Part shown: piece after piece, positions 1 to 12,400 of the stretch
Position numbering within the stretch: position 1 is the stretch's first letter
Layout of the letters: each line of letters starts with the position of its first letter
Assembly (NCBI GenBank): GCA_032622095.1
Contig: CP136069.1
Coordinates: 159,391,043-159,455,042 of the forward strand
DNA: 64,000 nucleotides
DNA from: Siphonodentalium dalli
Lineage: Eukaryota; Mollusca; Scaphopoda; Gadilida; Siphonodentaliidae
Direction of reading: 5' to 3'
Made by a program: the position numbers and the translations under genes
Notes under the pieces: model-generated
The model's database searches: none
The model's input: the letters and a program-made list of their open reading frames with translations, nothing else
Told to the model about the DNA's origin: nothing

Positions 1-651
1 CCCTGCAGTCCGCATATATGTAAGGAATGATAGGCATGATTAGGATTAAATTAAAGCTGTCAAATTTGAACGATTTTCGATTAAATACATGGCCACCGGC
101 AGCCATCTTGTATTTTACTTTTTGCATGACTAAATCCTAGATTTGGCACACCCTACAGACCAAATCCCTCATCTGGTCGTCACCAAACTTCATAAGGATC
201 TCCATGGTGATCTGTCGATGGGAGCCAATGATGTTTTCAGAAATTTGTTAAAAAACATGCCCACCAACGGCCATTTTTGATTTTTACTCTTTGCATGACT
301 AAATCCTTCGGCACTACTTGTAGGCGTCATCCGATCATCTGACACAAAACTTCATAAGGATCTTCAGGGTGACCTCTAAATGGGAGCCAAAGATATTTTC
401 CGAATTTAGTTTTAAAAAAAAACATGGTGGCAGTGGTCATCTTGGATTTTACTCTTTTCATGACTAAAATGATTTGGCACACCCTACATGCCACATCCCT
501 CATCTTTCACACAAACTGCATATGGTTCGTTGGTTTGACCTCTAGATGGAAGCTGTCCAATTCCTCCGAAATTTGTTACAAAACATGGGCGACTGGAGCC
601 ATCTTGGATTTCACATTTGAATCCATTGGCACACCCTGCAGTCCACATTTA

Positions 652-1299
652 GGTAGCAGTACACGATTTCACGGGTTGTAGGGGGTCTGAAAAATAGAAA
701 AATAAGTATCTGGGGGGCATAACAGCCAGTATAGCCTGTGTTAAATGTGTATTTACTGGTTTGAAGGTTTAATTATTTTACAAAACTGGGAAAGTTCTCA
801 AAAAAGTGAAAAATTTGGATACGCAACAGGGTTTTCGTATTCAGTGGAGGCCAACTCTGTGTTATTGGTTACAGGAAAATAGCCCGATTTCTCTCCCCTG
901 AATTCTGTCATCTGGGCTCGCAAGACATTTTTTTCAAATTGATACGATAACTTTTTTTCTATTTCAAATATTTCTCAGCTCTAACATAGCTCTATCAGGT
1001 GGAAGAAGCTTATTTACTTATATTCGCTCTATCGTGGTCTGTTTTGGGGTTGAAAATGGTCAATTTGAGTCCAAAAATGGGTAAAATTGAGCGTTTTGTG
1101 TGTGCAAACCAAGGGGCATAACTCAATAACAAATTGTACGAAGAAGCTAAAGTACAGACAAGTGATTACACCTAAAATTTCTGTAGAAATTAAAACATGC
1201 TTGATGGGACCTATGCCAAAGATAATGGTTCAGCATTGATTTGAAGTACAGTACCCCCTCCCAGGTTGGCAAAATTGCTGGAAATCGTGTACTGCTACC
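652..1299. mobile_element. 650-bp TIR element with TTA target duplication (PIF/Harbinger-like MITE), one per unit
   Basis: Perfect 19-bp terminal inverted repeats GGTAGCAGTACACGATTTC, with TTA on each side (649-651 and 1300-1302). A 3-bp TTA/TAA duplication is typical of PIF/Harbinger elements; assignment beyond that is inference. There is no transposase frame. Other copies: 5658-6305, 10669-11316, 15662-16311, 20652-21301, 25639-26288, 30626-31275, 35151-35800. Its presence in every unit means it was inserted before amplification. Confidence 0.75.
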
Positions 1300-1439
1300 T
1301 TAGTGGAGAAATGTTTGAAATGAAATTAATTTCATTTACACAATACAATCCATTTACTGAAACTTTTGACTTTCTTTATCATTCTATTGACTGCTCAGCA
1401 TAAACTTATTAACGCCTTCCCACGTTGAGCTACAGTGTC

Positions 1440-1690
1440 ATTGACACTTTCATTTACATGGGTGTAAATGGCTTTTACCAGAGTTTATCATTGTTAACCT
1501 GACTTTACCATGATTTACTTGAATTTATAAGTGTATTTACATGGCTTTTACCAGAGTGAGTTTACCATGCCTTTACTTGGAATCTACAAGGGTATGTTTT
1601 TATTGTAAACCTGACTTTACCACATTTTACCAGAGTATAGAGCCTGGTAAATCTGGCTTTTACCAGAGTTTTGGTCCGTTATCGCGATAA
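1440..1690 (+). repeat. Short degenerate repeats built on TTTACCAGAG / TTTACATGG
   Basis: TTTTACCAGAG occurs several times in about 200 bp, mixed with TTTACCATG, TTTACATGG and AACCTGACTTTACCA. This low-complexity stretch recurs in every unit. A diverged echo (TTTACATGGGTTTTACCCATG) lies near 4855. No coding or RNA signal was seen. Confidence 0.6.
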
Positions 1691-2455
1691 CTTGAACAAC
1701 AAACGTCAACCAATTTCATCCATATTTGGTATATATGGAGTTGTTACAACAATAGCTCGAACAAGTTCGAAAACCAGATTCGTCCGATCCGTTTACCTCA
1801 GTATATACGGCCCTTAGTTTCTTAGCTCTCTAGTTTTATAACCATTAGCGCGAAAACTTGAAAAAAAGTTAATGTCAACCACACATGCACGGGGGGATCG
1901 ATCGAAGGCCGCTCCCAGCAATCGGGAGCTGCTCCGAGCCGCCAACGAGGCACTTCGAGTTTTTGAGTAATTTATGCAGACAGGAATTTAGAACACCGCA
2001 CTAAACCAAAGATTCCGCACAAACGGAGAGGTATGTATTATCTGTTTTAGGATTGCCCACCCATGACTAAAACACCGGCACTGTTGACAAAACATCCATT
2101 ATTTTGCACTGAAAAATACACTATACTTGCTATTTACGATTAAATGTACCTGAAGTCAAATATTACCCCAAGCCGCCCCAGAAATTGTAGCCCAAAATTC
2201 CCCAGAATAAACGGGATCGGTGGTGTAGCGATGATTTGCCAACGAGGCTGAACGGTGATAGTCAACGAGGCCCCTCCGAGTGACTAACACAGGAGTACGA
2301 TTATCAAAATGGAGTTATACGTTTTGGTATATAAAATGGCACTGCTTTAGCCCGAGTTTTTCTGACTCGCAAATGCTATGCTTCTTGCCGACTCAAAACA
2401 GGCATGCATGGACCCTGCAATAATGAATGTTTACTGATCTACAGTCTTTTCCAAA
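1691..2455. other. Unit segment without recognisable gene; GC-rich island inside
   Basis: Two related ~150-bp pieces (each with CGNGANAACTTGAANAA..GTCAACC) are followed by a GC-rich patch at 1888-1975 and 2180-2290 in which CAACGAGGC occurs three times. There is a donor-like GAGAG/GTATGT at about 2028, but no matching open frame. I see no gene here. Confidence 0.5.
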
Positions 2456-2940
2456 GATTCCAATAGAATAGAATAGAATATGTATTGCAATACACCAATT
2501 ATATAGGTAGTTGAAAGTTACATAATGATTAAACATGTAAAAACACAAAATGAAATATACATTGCGTTTAATAAATGTTATATGCGAAGCATCATCATTC
2601 GAAAACCGTGTCAGGTTTTCTCTGCAAAGTTACTCAGTTTTCAAAAACCCCCTTCTGAGAAAGCAACAACCGGATCATGTTACATAGGGTATTTATAATC
2701 TTTACATCATCATTTCTCATAATATTTTGAAATTTTTCACTGTCACTCATTTTCGAAAATTCATAGTCATAATCTTCAATATCTCGATATAGTATTTGTC
2801 TTAGATCGGAGTATTCACTACACGCAATAACAAAATGCATTTCAGTTTCAACACCTGTGGATCGCACATTGTGAATAATACTATGGGATAACGATTGTGC
2901 GGCCATTTTAAAGATATACTGAACTAACAAGTCATATCAA
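2455..2940 (-). mobile_element. 5'-truncated LINE, C-terminal tail of the reverse-transcriptase ORF plus 3' UTR
   Basis: The minus-strand frame 2930-2634 ends in a layout typical of the extreme C-terminus of LINE ORF2 proteins: a GVETEMHF box, a cysteine, YSDLR, then an acidic stretch and a FQNIM..LLLS helix before the stop. The plus strand to the left of the frame is AT-rich 3' UTR and ends in tandem AGAAT (ATTCT on the element strand) near 2463-2480, as many LINE tails do. Only about 90 residues remain, so it is dead. Copies of the frame: 7640-7936, 12651-12947, 17641-17937, 22632-22929 (frameshifted), 27618-27914, 32605-32901, 37141-37437. The LINE family cannot be named from this piece. 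Confidence 0.7.
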
Positions 2941-3160
2941 TATCTACTTATTACATAAATAAGTTAATAATTAGTATCATTATGTCCAATGTTTTAGAAA
3001 AAGAAAAAATGGGAATAAACCATTCCACCCATAAAAAGGATATTGCTAAATTAATTAGTGAGACAGAATGAACCATTATGAGATATATGAAATTCAGATA
3101 AACATTCTTAAGTTTTTGAACAGTTTTTAAAGATCATTTATTTTATAACATAACGATGGT

Positions 3161-3220
3161 AGGGGGGGGGGCGGGGCGCAATCGGCACAGTATAGTTTTT
3201 TTTTTTTTTTTTTTTTTTTT
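3161..3220. repeat. Poly-G / GGGGC tract followed by poly-T tract, length-variable between units
   Basis: About 10 G, then C, GGGG, a 20-bp spacer and about 25 T. Length and interruptions differ between units: pure T in units 0 and 1, an internal AG in units 2-5, short T in unit 6, and T with G interruptions in unit 7 (37707-37727). The G-runs could form a G-quadruplex. Confidence 0.85.
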
Positions 3221-3633
3221 ACACCAGTGCTTTGTTTTACTAACGCAAATGTATTTTTGAATGAGCTTTGCGTTCACCAATATATAATAGTATATTATAC
3301 TGATAATTTCATAATTTGAAGTTATTACGGTGAAGTTTCCAACCGCTGCCAAAATATGAAAAGGTGAGTGTCGAGTTGACTGGGTAGACCCCGACCCCGC
3401 CAGCCCGAGGACTGACGCAGCCGAGAAGTTCAGATGCTTCAGGCTCATATGAAGTGAGTGTGGTGGTGCTCAGGCACCGATGTACTCAGATTTTCCACCC
3501 AGCTGCGGCTCACCCGATAAACGTTCCCATTCTTTGGTAATATATATTAAAGCAAAGGTGTTGTGCAATACCCGATAGTTAAAACACGATCACCGGGCAA
3601 AGAGGGAATACTCTAAGTTTCACAGTGATACAG

Positions 3634-4405
3634 AATGAAACATTTACCAGAGACGTGACACAAATCGATGGTGGAGTTGTTTAAGTGGATTTACTGCGAT
3701 CCCAACTTCCAAACAGGCCATATATAGCCGGTCTTCCAAAACTGAGTTCCACTCAGCTGTCAACATGTACCCATCACTAAACTTCTTATCCAAAGTGTAT
3801 TCTCCTGGAAAATGTCATCCAGTAATTACATTCAGTACCATAAGCAGTAGAATCAGGGAGCTAAATGTGTTCTAGAGTCGGGGAGCGAGTACACCGTGGA
3901 ACCCTAAAGGTGAAGGTAACTGAAGAATGACCTTCACCTGATACATGCGACACGTTATTAAAGGATGACATCGCGTTTATTTGATTTGTACATAATATCT
4001 AAATAATTTAAACTGGTGAATGAATGGGGGAACGGATTTTTGTGAGCGGGAAATGTATTTAACTAGCTGTTGTAGATCTGGGTTTTTCCAGATCAAATTT
4101 GGCTGTGAGATAGCCCTGTCGTACACTTGGGGATTTATTTTTAAAAGTAAACACATGACCTATGATTTTTCTTGCATTTTCGTGATCAACTGGTGTCAAT
4201 ATAGCTGGGTAAACATCACTGGTATGGCCTGTAGGCTTCAATTCAGCGAATTTGGCCGAAACGTTAACACTGTCGCCTATGGGAAACCATTTAGTTCCGT
4301 GATTCCATAAGCAGTGGAGACTACACTCGCATCACGGTGAAATCTAAAATAGTCACTGGCTCGTATATTCTGCAAACAATTCGGGTGAAGTTTAATAAGG
4401 CTGAA
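3634..4405 (+). mobile_element. LINE reverse-transcriptase C-terminal fragment, interrupted by MITE A and broken at 4405
   Basis: The plus-strand frame (intact over 33590-33890 in unit 6, which has no MITE) reads through YPSLNFL..PGKCHPVI, then KSKI.TGSYILQTIRVKFNK. This is the region just before the CX2C zinc-knuckle of many invertebrate LINE ORF2 proteins. In this unit it is split by MITE A (3851-4304) and resumes at 4318. After GGCTGAA at 4405 the sequence leaves the LINE. Other units: 8644-9415, 13654-14413, 18643-19402, 23631-24390, 28617-29377, 33600-33898. The complete version lies at the array end. Confidence 0.75.
3851..4304. mobile_element. MITE A, 454 bp, in type A units
   Basis: Imperfect 17-bp inverted ends (AATCAGGGAGCTAAATG against AATCACGGAACTAAATG) are flanked by CCATAAGCAGTRG on both sides (3838-3850 and 4305-4317). 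The flank is an 11-13-bp direct duplication, long for a DNA transposon. Units 6 and 7 show an uninterrupted site (33790-33830 and 38330-38365). There is no coding capacity. The right 40 bp (GTTAACACTG..GCCTATGGGAAA) match the right end of MITE B. Confidence 0.8.
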
Positions 4406-4958
4406 ATGGTCACTGTCACCCCTTTCTTTCAGTTGGGTACACAGCTTTTTTATGCCACTTGTTTCTAATTATAGAAATTTGATGTCCGTTAGCGTGGTAA
4501 CTTTGACAAACGCCAACGAACCTCACCTCATTCGAAATCAAGGATATGTGTTATTAGCTACCACAAAAAAAATTAAACTAGACAATGTAGATCTCAGTTA
4601 TTCACAAAATTCATCTCTGACTGGAACCAATCGATAAAAAATCACCATGGTTGTATTGCGCCAAGTAACTGACGACTTTTGAAGTAAATAATTTTTTTAA
4701 TCGCGCTTTTTTCCTCGAAGAAATATACAGGTATATTGACTATTGACTAAATAATGGATGTACAGAAATGAAAAAAATAATGCAAACATCTAAACATTGT
4801 TTTTTTGGGAGCGTTTCTCCATAAGAAGTTACTTACTACAGTATGTTCTGATTTACATGGGTTTTACCCATGTATGTTCTTTTTCGATCACCGGCATTTG
4901 ATGAGAGTAAAGTGGCGTACACCATGTCTTTACTTGCCTTTTAAATTCGTTTAAAAAC

Positions 4959-5663
4959 ATGGCTGCCAGCAGCCATCTTGTATTTCAAATTGAATCCATC
5001 GGCACAACCTGCAGTCCGCATATATGTAAGGAATGATAGGCATGATTAGGATTAAATTAAAGCTGTCAAATTTGAACGATTTTCGATTAAATACATGGCC
5101 ACCGGCAGCCATCTTGTATTTTACTTTTTGCATGACTAAATCCTAGATTTGGCACACCCTACAGACCAAATCCCTCATCTGGTCGTCACCAAACTTCATA
5201 AGGATCTCCATGGTGATCTGTCGATGGGAGCCAATGATGTTTTCAGAAATTTGTTAAAAAACATGCCCACCAACGGCCATTTTTGATTTTTACTCTTTGC
5301 ATGACTAAATCCTTCGGCACTACTTGTAGGCGTCATCCGATCATCTGACACAAAACTTCATAAGGATCTTCAGGGTGACCTCTAAATGGGAGCCAAAGAT
5401 ATTTTCCGAATTTAGTTTTAAAAAAAAACATGGTGGCAGTGGTCATCTTGGATTTTACTCTTTTCATGACTAAAATGATTTGGCACACCCTACATGCCAC
5501 ATCCCTCATCTTTCACACAAACTGCATATGGTTCGTTGGTTTGACCTCTAGATGGAAGCTGTCCAATTCCTCCGAAATTTGTTACAAAACATGGGCGACT
5601 GGAGCCATCTTGGATTTCACATTTGAATCCATTGGCACACCCTGCAGTCCACATTTAGGTAGC
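4959..5663 (+). repeat. Five degenerate sub-repeats of 136-168 bp (ATGGCYGCC..CATCTTG boxes)
   Basis: Boxes resembling ACATGGCNGCCAGCAGCCAT start at 4959, 5095, 5263, 5430 and 5591, each followed by a similar run (CATCTTG, a TTTTGCATGACTAAATCC box, a GGCACACCCT box, then TTCATAAGGATCT in the middle copies). The block recurs in each unit, with first boxes at 9969, 14967, 19956, 24944, 29931 and 34452. The 85-103-residue plus-strand open frames here are products of this repeat. Nothing suggests a protein. Confidence 0.75.
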
Positions 5664-8600
5664 AGTACACGATTTCACGGGTTGTAGGGGGTCTGAAAAA
5701 TAGAAAAATAAGTATCTGGGGGGCATAACAGCCAGTATAGCCTGTGTTAAATGTGTATTTACTGGTTTGAAGGTTTAATTATTTTACAAAACTGGGAAAG
5801 TTCTCAAAAAAGTGAAAAATTTGGATACGCAACAGGGTTTTCGTATTCAGTGGAGGCCAACTCTGTGTTATTGGTTACAGGAAAATAGCCCGATTTCTCT
5901 CCCCTGAATTCTGTCATCTGGGCTCGCAAGACATTTTTTTCAAATTGATACGATAACTTTTTTTCTATTTCAAATATTTCTCAGCTCTAACATAGCTCTA
6001 TCAGGTGGAAGAAGCTTATTTACTTATATTCGCTCTATCGTGGTCTGTTTTGGGGTTGAAAATGGTCAATTTGAGTCCAAAAATGGGTAAAATTGAGCGT
6101 TTTGTGTGTGCAAACCAAGGGGCATAACTCAATAACAAATTGTACGAAGAAGCTAAAGTACAGACAAGTGATTACACCTAAAATTTCTGTAGAAATTAAA
6201 ACATGCTTGATGGGACCTATGCCAAAGATAATGGTTCAGCATTGATTTGAAGTACAGTACCCCCTCCCAGGTTGGCAAAATTGCTGGAAATCGTGTACTG
6301 CTACCTTAGTGGAGAAATGTTTGAAATGAAATTAATTTCATTTACACAATACAATCCATTTACTGAAACTTTTGACTTTCTTTATCATTCTATTGACTGC
6401 TCAGCATAAACTTATTAACGCCTTCCCACGTTGAGCTACAGTGTCATTGACACTTTCATTTACATGGGTGTAAATGGCTTTTACCAGAGTTTATCATTGT
6501 TAACCTGACTTTACCATGATTTACTTGAATTTATAAGTGTATTTACATGGCTTTTACCAGAGTGAGTTTACCATGCCTTTACTTGGAATCTACAAGGGTA
6601 TGTTTTTATTGTAAACCTGACTTTACCACATTTTACCAGAGTATAGAGCCTGGTAAATCTGGCTTTTACCAGAGTTTTGGTCCGTTATCGCGATAACTTG
6701 AACAACAAACGTCAACCAATTTCATCCATATTTGGTATATATGGAGTTGTTACAACAATAGCTCGAACAAGTTCGAAAACCAGATTCGTCCGATCCGTTT
6801 ACCTCAGTATATACGGCCCTTAGTTTCTTAGCTCTCTAGTTTTATAACCATTAGCGCGAAAACTTGAAAAAAAGTTAATGTCAACCACACATGCACGGGG
6901 GGATCGATCGAAGGCCGCTCCCAGCAATCGGGAGCTGCTCCGAGCCGCCAACGAGGCACTTCGAGTTTTTGAGTAATTTATGCAGACAGGAATTTAGAAC
7001 ACCGCACTAAACCAAAGATTCCGCACAAACGGAGAGGTATGTATTATCTGTTTTAGGATTGCCCACCCATGACTAAAACACCGGCACTGTTGACAAAACA
7101 TCCATTATTTTGCACTGAAAAATACACTATACTTGCTATTTACGATTAAATGTACCTGAAGTCAAATATTACCCCAAGCCGCCCCAGAAATTGTAGCCCA
7201 AAATTCCCCAGAATAAACGGGATCGGTGGTGTAGCGATGATTTGCCAACGAGGCTGAACGGTGATAGTCAACGAGGCCCCTCCGAGTGACTAACACAGGA
7301 GTACGATTATCAAAATGGAGTTATACGTTTTGGTATATAAAATGGCACTGCTTTAGCCCGAGTTTTTCTGACTCGCAAATGCTATGCTTCTTGCCGACTC
7401 AAAACAGGCATGCATGGACCCTGCAATAATGAATGTTTACTGATCTACAGTCTTTTCCAAAGATTCCAATAGAATAGAATAGAATATGTATTGCAATACA
7501 CCAATTATATAGGTAGTTGAAAGTTACATAATGATTAAACATGTAAAAACACAAAATGAAATATACATTGCGTTTAATAAATGTTATATGCGAAGCATCA
7601 TCATTCGAAAACCGTGTCAGGTTTTCTCTGCAAAGTTACTCAGTTTTCAAAAACCCCCTTCTGAGAAAGCAACAACCGGATCATGTTACATAGGGTATTT
7701 ATAATCTTTACATCATCATTTCTCATAATATTTTGAAATTTTTCACTGTCACTCATTTTCGAAAATTCATAGTCATAATCTTCAATATCTCGATATAGTA
7801 TTTGTCTTAGATCGGAGTATTCACTACACGCAATAACAAAATGCATTTCAGTTTCAACACCTGTGGATCGCACATTGTGAATAATACTATGGGATAACGA
7901 TTGTGCGGCCATTTTAAAGATATACTGAACTAACAAGTCATATCAATATCTACTTATTACATAAATAAGTTAATAATTAGTATCATTATGTCCAATGTTT
8001 TAGAAAAAGAAAAAATGGGAATAAACCATTCCACCCATAAAAAGGATATTGCTAAATTAATTAGTGAGACAGAATGAACCATTATGAGATATATGAAATT
8101 CAGATAAACATTCTTAAGTTTTTGAACAGTTTTTAAAGATCATTTATTTTATAACATAACGATGGTAGGGGGGGGGGGGCGGGGCGCAATCGGCACAGTA
8201 TAGTTTTTTTTTTTTTTTTTTTTTTTTTTACACCAGTGCTTTGTTTTACTAACGCAAATGTATTTTTGAATGAGCTTTGCGTTCACCAATATATAATAGT
8301 ATATTATACTGATAATTTCATAATTTGAAGTTATTACGGTGAAGTTTCCAACCGCTGCCAAAATATGAAAAGGTGAGTGTCGAGTTGACTGGGTAGACCC
8401 CGACCCCGCCAGCCCGAGGACTGACGCAGCCGAGAAGTTCAGATGCTTCAGGCTCATATGAAGTGAGTGTGGTGGTGCTCAGGCACCGATGTACTCAGAT
8501 TTTCCACCCAGCTGCGGCTCACCCGATAAACGTTCCCATTCTTTGGTAATATATATTAAAGCAAAGGTGTTGTGCAATACCCGATAGTTAAAACACGATC

Positions 8601-8860
8601 ACCGGGCAAAGAGGGAATACTCTAAGTTTCACAGTGATACAGAATGAAACATTTACCAGAGACGTGACCACAAATCGATGGTGGAGTTGTTTAAGTGGAT
8701 TTACTGCGATCCCAACTTCCAAACAGGCCATATATAGCCGGTCTTCCAAAACTGAGTTCCACTCAGCTGTCAACATGTACCCATCACTAAACTTCTTATC
8801 CAAAGTGTATTCTCCTGGAAAATGTCATCCAGTAATTACATTCAGTACCATAAGCAGTAG

Positions 8861-9314
8861 AATCAGGGAGCTAAATGTGTTCTAGAGTCGGGGAGCGAGT
8901 ACACCGTGGAACCCTAAAGGTGAAGGTAACTGAAGAATGACCTTCACCTGATACATGCGACACGTTATTAAAGGATGACATCGCGTTTATTTGATTTGTA
9001 CATAATATCTAAATAATTTAAACTGGTGAATGAATGGGGGAACGGATTTTTGTGAGCGGGAAATGTATTTAACTAGCTGTTGTAGATCTGGGTTTTTCCA
9101 GATCAAATTTGGCTGTGAGATAGCCCTGTCGTACACTTGGGGATTTATTTTTAAAAGTAAACACATGACCTATGATTTTTCTTGCATTTTCGTGATCAAC
9201 TGGTGTCAATATAGCTGGGTAAACATCACTGGTATGGCCTGTAGGCTTCAATTCAGCGAATTTGGCCGAAACGTTAACACTGTCGCCTATGGGAAACCAT
9301 TTAGTTCCGTGATT
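8861..9314. mobile_element. MITE A, second copy
   Basis: Same position in unit 1, same ends and same flanking duplication as the unit 0 copy. It arose by amplification of the unit, not by a new insertion. Confidence 0.8.
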
Positions 9315-9415
9315 CCATAAGCAGTGGAGACTACACTCGCATCACGGTGAAATCTAAAATAGTCACTGGCTCGTATATTCTGCAAACAATTCGGGTGAAG
9401 TTTAATAAGGCTGAA

Positions 9416-12400
9416 ATGGTCACTGTCACCCCTTTCTTTCAGTTGGGTACACAGCTTTTTTATGCCACTTGTTTCTAATTATAGAAATTTGATGTCCGTT
9501 AGCGTGGTAACTTTGACAAACGCCAACGAACCTCACCTCATTCGAAATCAAGGATATGTGTTATTAGCTACCACAAAAAAAATTAAACTAGACAATGTAG
9601 ATCTCAGTTATTCACAAAATTCACCTCTGACTGGAACCAATCGATAAAAAATCACCATGGTTGTATTGCGCCAAGTAACTGACGACTTTTGAAGTAAATA
9701 ATTTTTTTAATCGCGCTTTTTTCCTCGAAGAAATATACAGGTATATTGACTATTGACTAAATAATGGATGTACAGAAATGAAAAAAATAATGCAAACATC
9801 TAAACATTGTTTTTTTGGGAGCGTTTCTCCATAAGAAGTTACTTACTACAGTATGTTCTGATTTACATGGGTTTTACCCATGTATGTTCTTTTTCGATCA
9901 CCGGCATTTGATGAGAGTAAAGTGGCGTACACCATGTCTTTACTTGCCTTTTAAATTCGTTTAAAAACATGGCTGCCAGCAGCCATCTTGTATTTCAAAT
10001 TGAATCCATCGGCACACCCTGCAGTCCGCATATATGTAAGGAATGATAGGCATGATTAGGATTAAATTAAAGCTGTCAAATTTGAACGATTTTCGATTAA
10101 ATACATGGCCACCGGCAGCCATCTTGTATTTTACTTTTTGCATGACTAAATCCTAGATTTGGCACACCCTACAGACCAAATCCCTCATCTGGTCGTCACC
10201 AAACTTCATAAGGATCTCCATGGTGATCTGTCGATGGGAGCCAATGATGTTTTCAGAAATTTGTTAAAAAACATGCCCACCAACGGCCATTTTTGATTTT
10301 TACTCTTTGCATGACTAAATCCTTCGGCACTACTTGTAGGCGTCATCCGATCATCTGACACAAAACTTCATAAGGATCTTCAGGGTGACCTCTAAATGGG
10401 AGCCAAAGATATTTTCCGAATTTAGTTTAAAAAAAAAAACATGGTGGCAGTGGTCATCTTGGATTTTACTCTTTTCATGACTAAAATGATTTGGCACACC
10501 CTACATGCCACATCCCTCATCTTTCACACAAACTGCATATGGTTCGTTGGTTTGACCTCTAGATGGAAGCTGTCCAATTCCTCCGAAATTTGTTACAAAA
10601 CATGGGCGACTGGAGCCATCTTGGATTTCACATTTGAATCCATTGGCACACCCTGCAGTCCACATTTAGGTAGCAGTACACGATTTCACGGGTTGTAGGG
10701 GGTCTGAAAAATAGAAAAATAAGTATCTGGGGGGCATAACAGCCAGTATAGCCTGTGTTAAATGTGTATTTACTGGTTTGAAGGTTTAATTATTTTACAA
10801 AACTGGGAAAGTTCTCAAAAAAGTGAAAAATTTGGATACGCAACAGGGTTTTCGTATTCAGTGGAGGCCAACTCTGTGTTATTGGTTACAGGAAAATAGC
10901 CCGATTTCTCTCCCCTGAATTCTGTCATCTGGGCTCGCAAGACATTTTTTTCAAATTGATACGATAACTTTTTTTCTATTTCAAATATTTCTCAGCTCTA
11001 ACATAGCTCTATCAGGTGGAAGAAGCTTATTTACTTATATTCGCTCTATCGTGGTCTGTTTTGGGGTTGAAAATGGTCAATTTGAGTCCAAAAATGGGTA
11101 AAATTGAGCGTTTTGTGTGTGCAAACCAAGGGGCATAACTCAATAACAAATTGTACGAAGAAGCTAAAGTACAGACAAGTGATTACACCTAAAATTTCTG
11201 TAGAAATTAAAACATGCTTGATGGGACCTATGCCAAAGATAATGGTTCAGCATTGATTTGAAGTACAGTACCCCCTCCCAGGTTGGCAAAATTGCTGGAA
11301 ATCGTGTACTGCTACCTTAGTGGAGAAATGTTTGAAATGAAATTAATTTCATTTACACAATACAATCCATTTACTGAAACTTTTGACTTTCTTTATCATT
11401 CTATTGACTGCTCAGCATAAACTTATTAACGCCTTCCCACGTTGAGCTACAGTGTCATTGACACTTTCATTTACATGGGTGTAAATGGCTTTTACCAGAG
11501 TTTATCATTGTTAACCTGACTTTACCATGATTTACTTGAATTTATAAGTGTATTTACATGGCTTTTACCAGAGTGAGTTTACCATGCCTTTACTTGGAAT
11601 CTACAAGGGTATGTTTTTATTGTAAACCTGACTTTACCACATTTTACCAGAGTATAGAGCCTGGTAAATCTGGCTTTTACCAGAGTTTTGGTCCGTTATC
11701 GCGATAACTTGAACAACAAACGTCAACCAATTTCATCCATATTTGGTATATATGGAGTTGTTACAACAATAGCTCGAACAAGTTCGAAAACCAGATTCGT
11801 CCGATCCGTTTACCTCAGTATATACGGCCCTTAGTTTCTTAGCTCTCTAGTTTTATAACCATTAGCGCGAAAACTTGAAAAAAAGTTAATGTCAACCACA
11901 CATGCACGGGGGGATCGATCGAAGGCCGCTCCCAGCAATCGGGAGCTGCTCCGAGCCGCCAACGAGGCACTTCGAGTTTTTGAGTAATTTATGCAGACAG
12001 GAATTTAGAACACCGCACTAAACCAAAGATTCCGCACAAACGGAGAGGTATGTATTATCTGTTTTAGGATTGCCCACCCATGACTAAAACACCGGCACTG
12101 TTGACAAAACATCCATTATTTTGCACTGAAAAATACACTATACTTGCTATTTACGATTAAATGTACCTGAAGTCAAATATTACCCCAAGCCGCCCCAGAA
12201 ATTGTAGCCCAAAATTCCCCAGAATAAACGGGATCGGTGGTGTAGCGATGATTTGCCAACGAGGCTGAACGGTGATAGTCAACGAGGCCCCTCCGAGTGA
12301 CTAACACAGGAGTACGATTATCAAAATGGAGTTATACGTTTTGGTATATAAAATGGCACTGCTTTAGCCCGAGTTTTTCTGACTCGCAAATGCTATGCTT

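Larger units (their letters stand above)
1..4405. repeat. Array unit 0 (partial), type A
   Basis: Cut by the window start. It carries type A markers: GGGGGGATCGATCG near 1893, GGCACTGC near 2337, and MITE A at 3851-4304. One base is missing near 3662 compared with unit 1, which breaks the plus-strand LINE reading frame here but not in the other units. Confidence 0.9.
4406..9415. repeat. Array unit 1, type A, 5010 bp
   Basis: Almost base-for-base equal to unit 0 where they overlap. The G-tract near 8168 is longer (about 12 G) than in unit 0 (about 10 G), and the T-tract is the longest class. MITE A lies at 8861-9314. Confidence 0.92.

Noticed and set aside
424-681. 85-103-residue plus-strand open frame repeated in every unit
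   Set aside because: It lies across degenerate sub-repeats, has no domain, and its copies exist only because the DNA is tandemly repeated.
2634-2930. 98-residue minus-strand frame as a conserved gene
   Set aside because: It is the tail of a LINE protein. Unit 4 has a frameshift and non-coding parts of the unit are equally conserved.
3143-3448. 100-107-residue minus-strand frame across the T-tract
   Set aside because: Its middle is poly-lysine from the T-tract and its end changes in every unit; no family resemblance.
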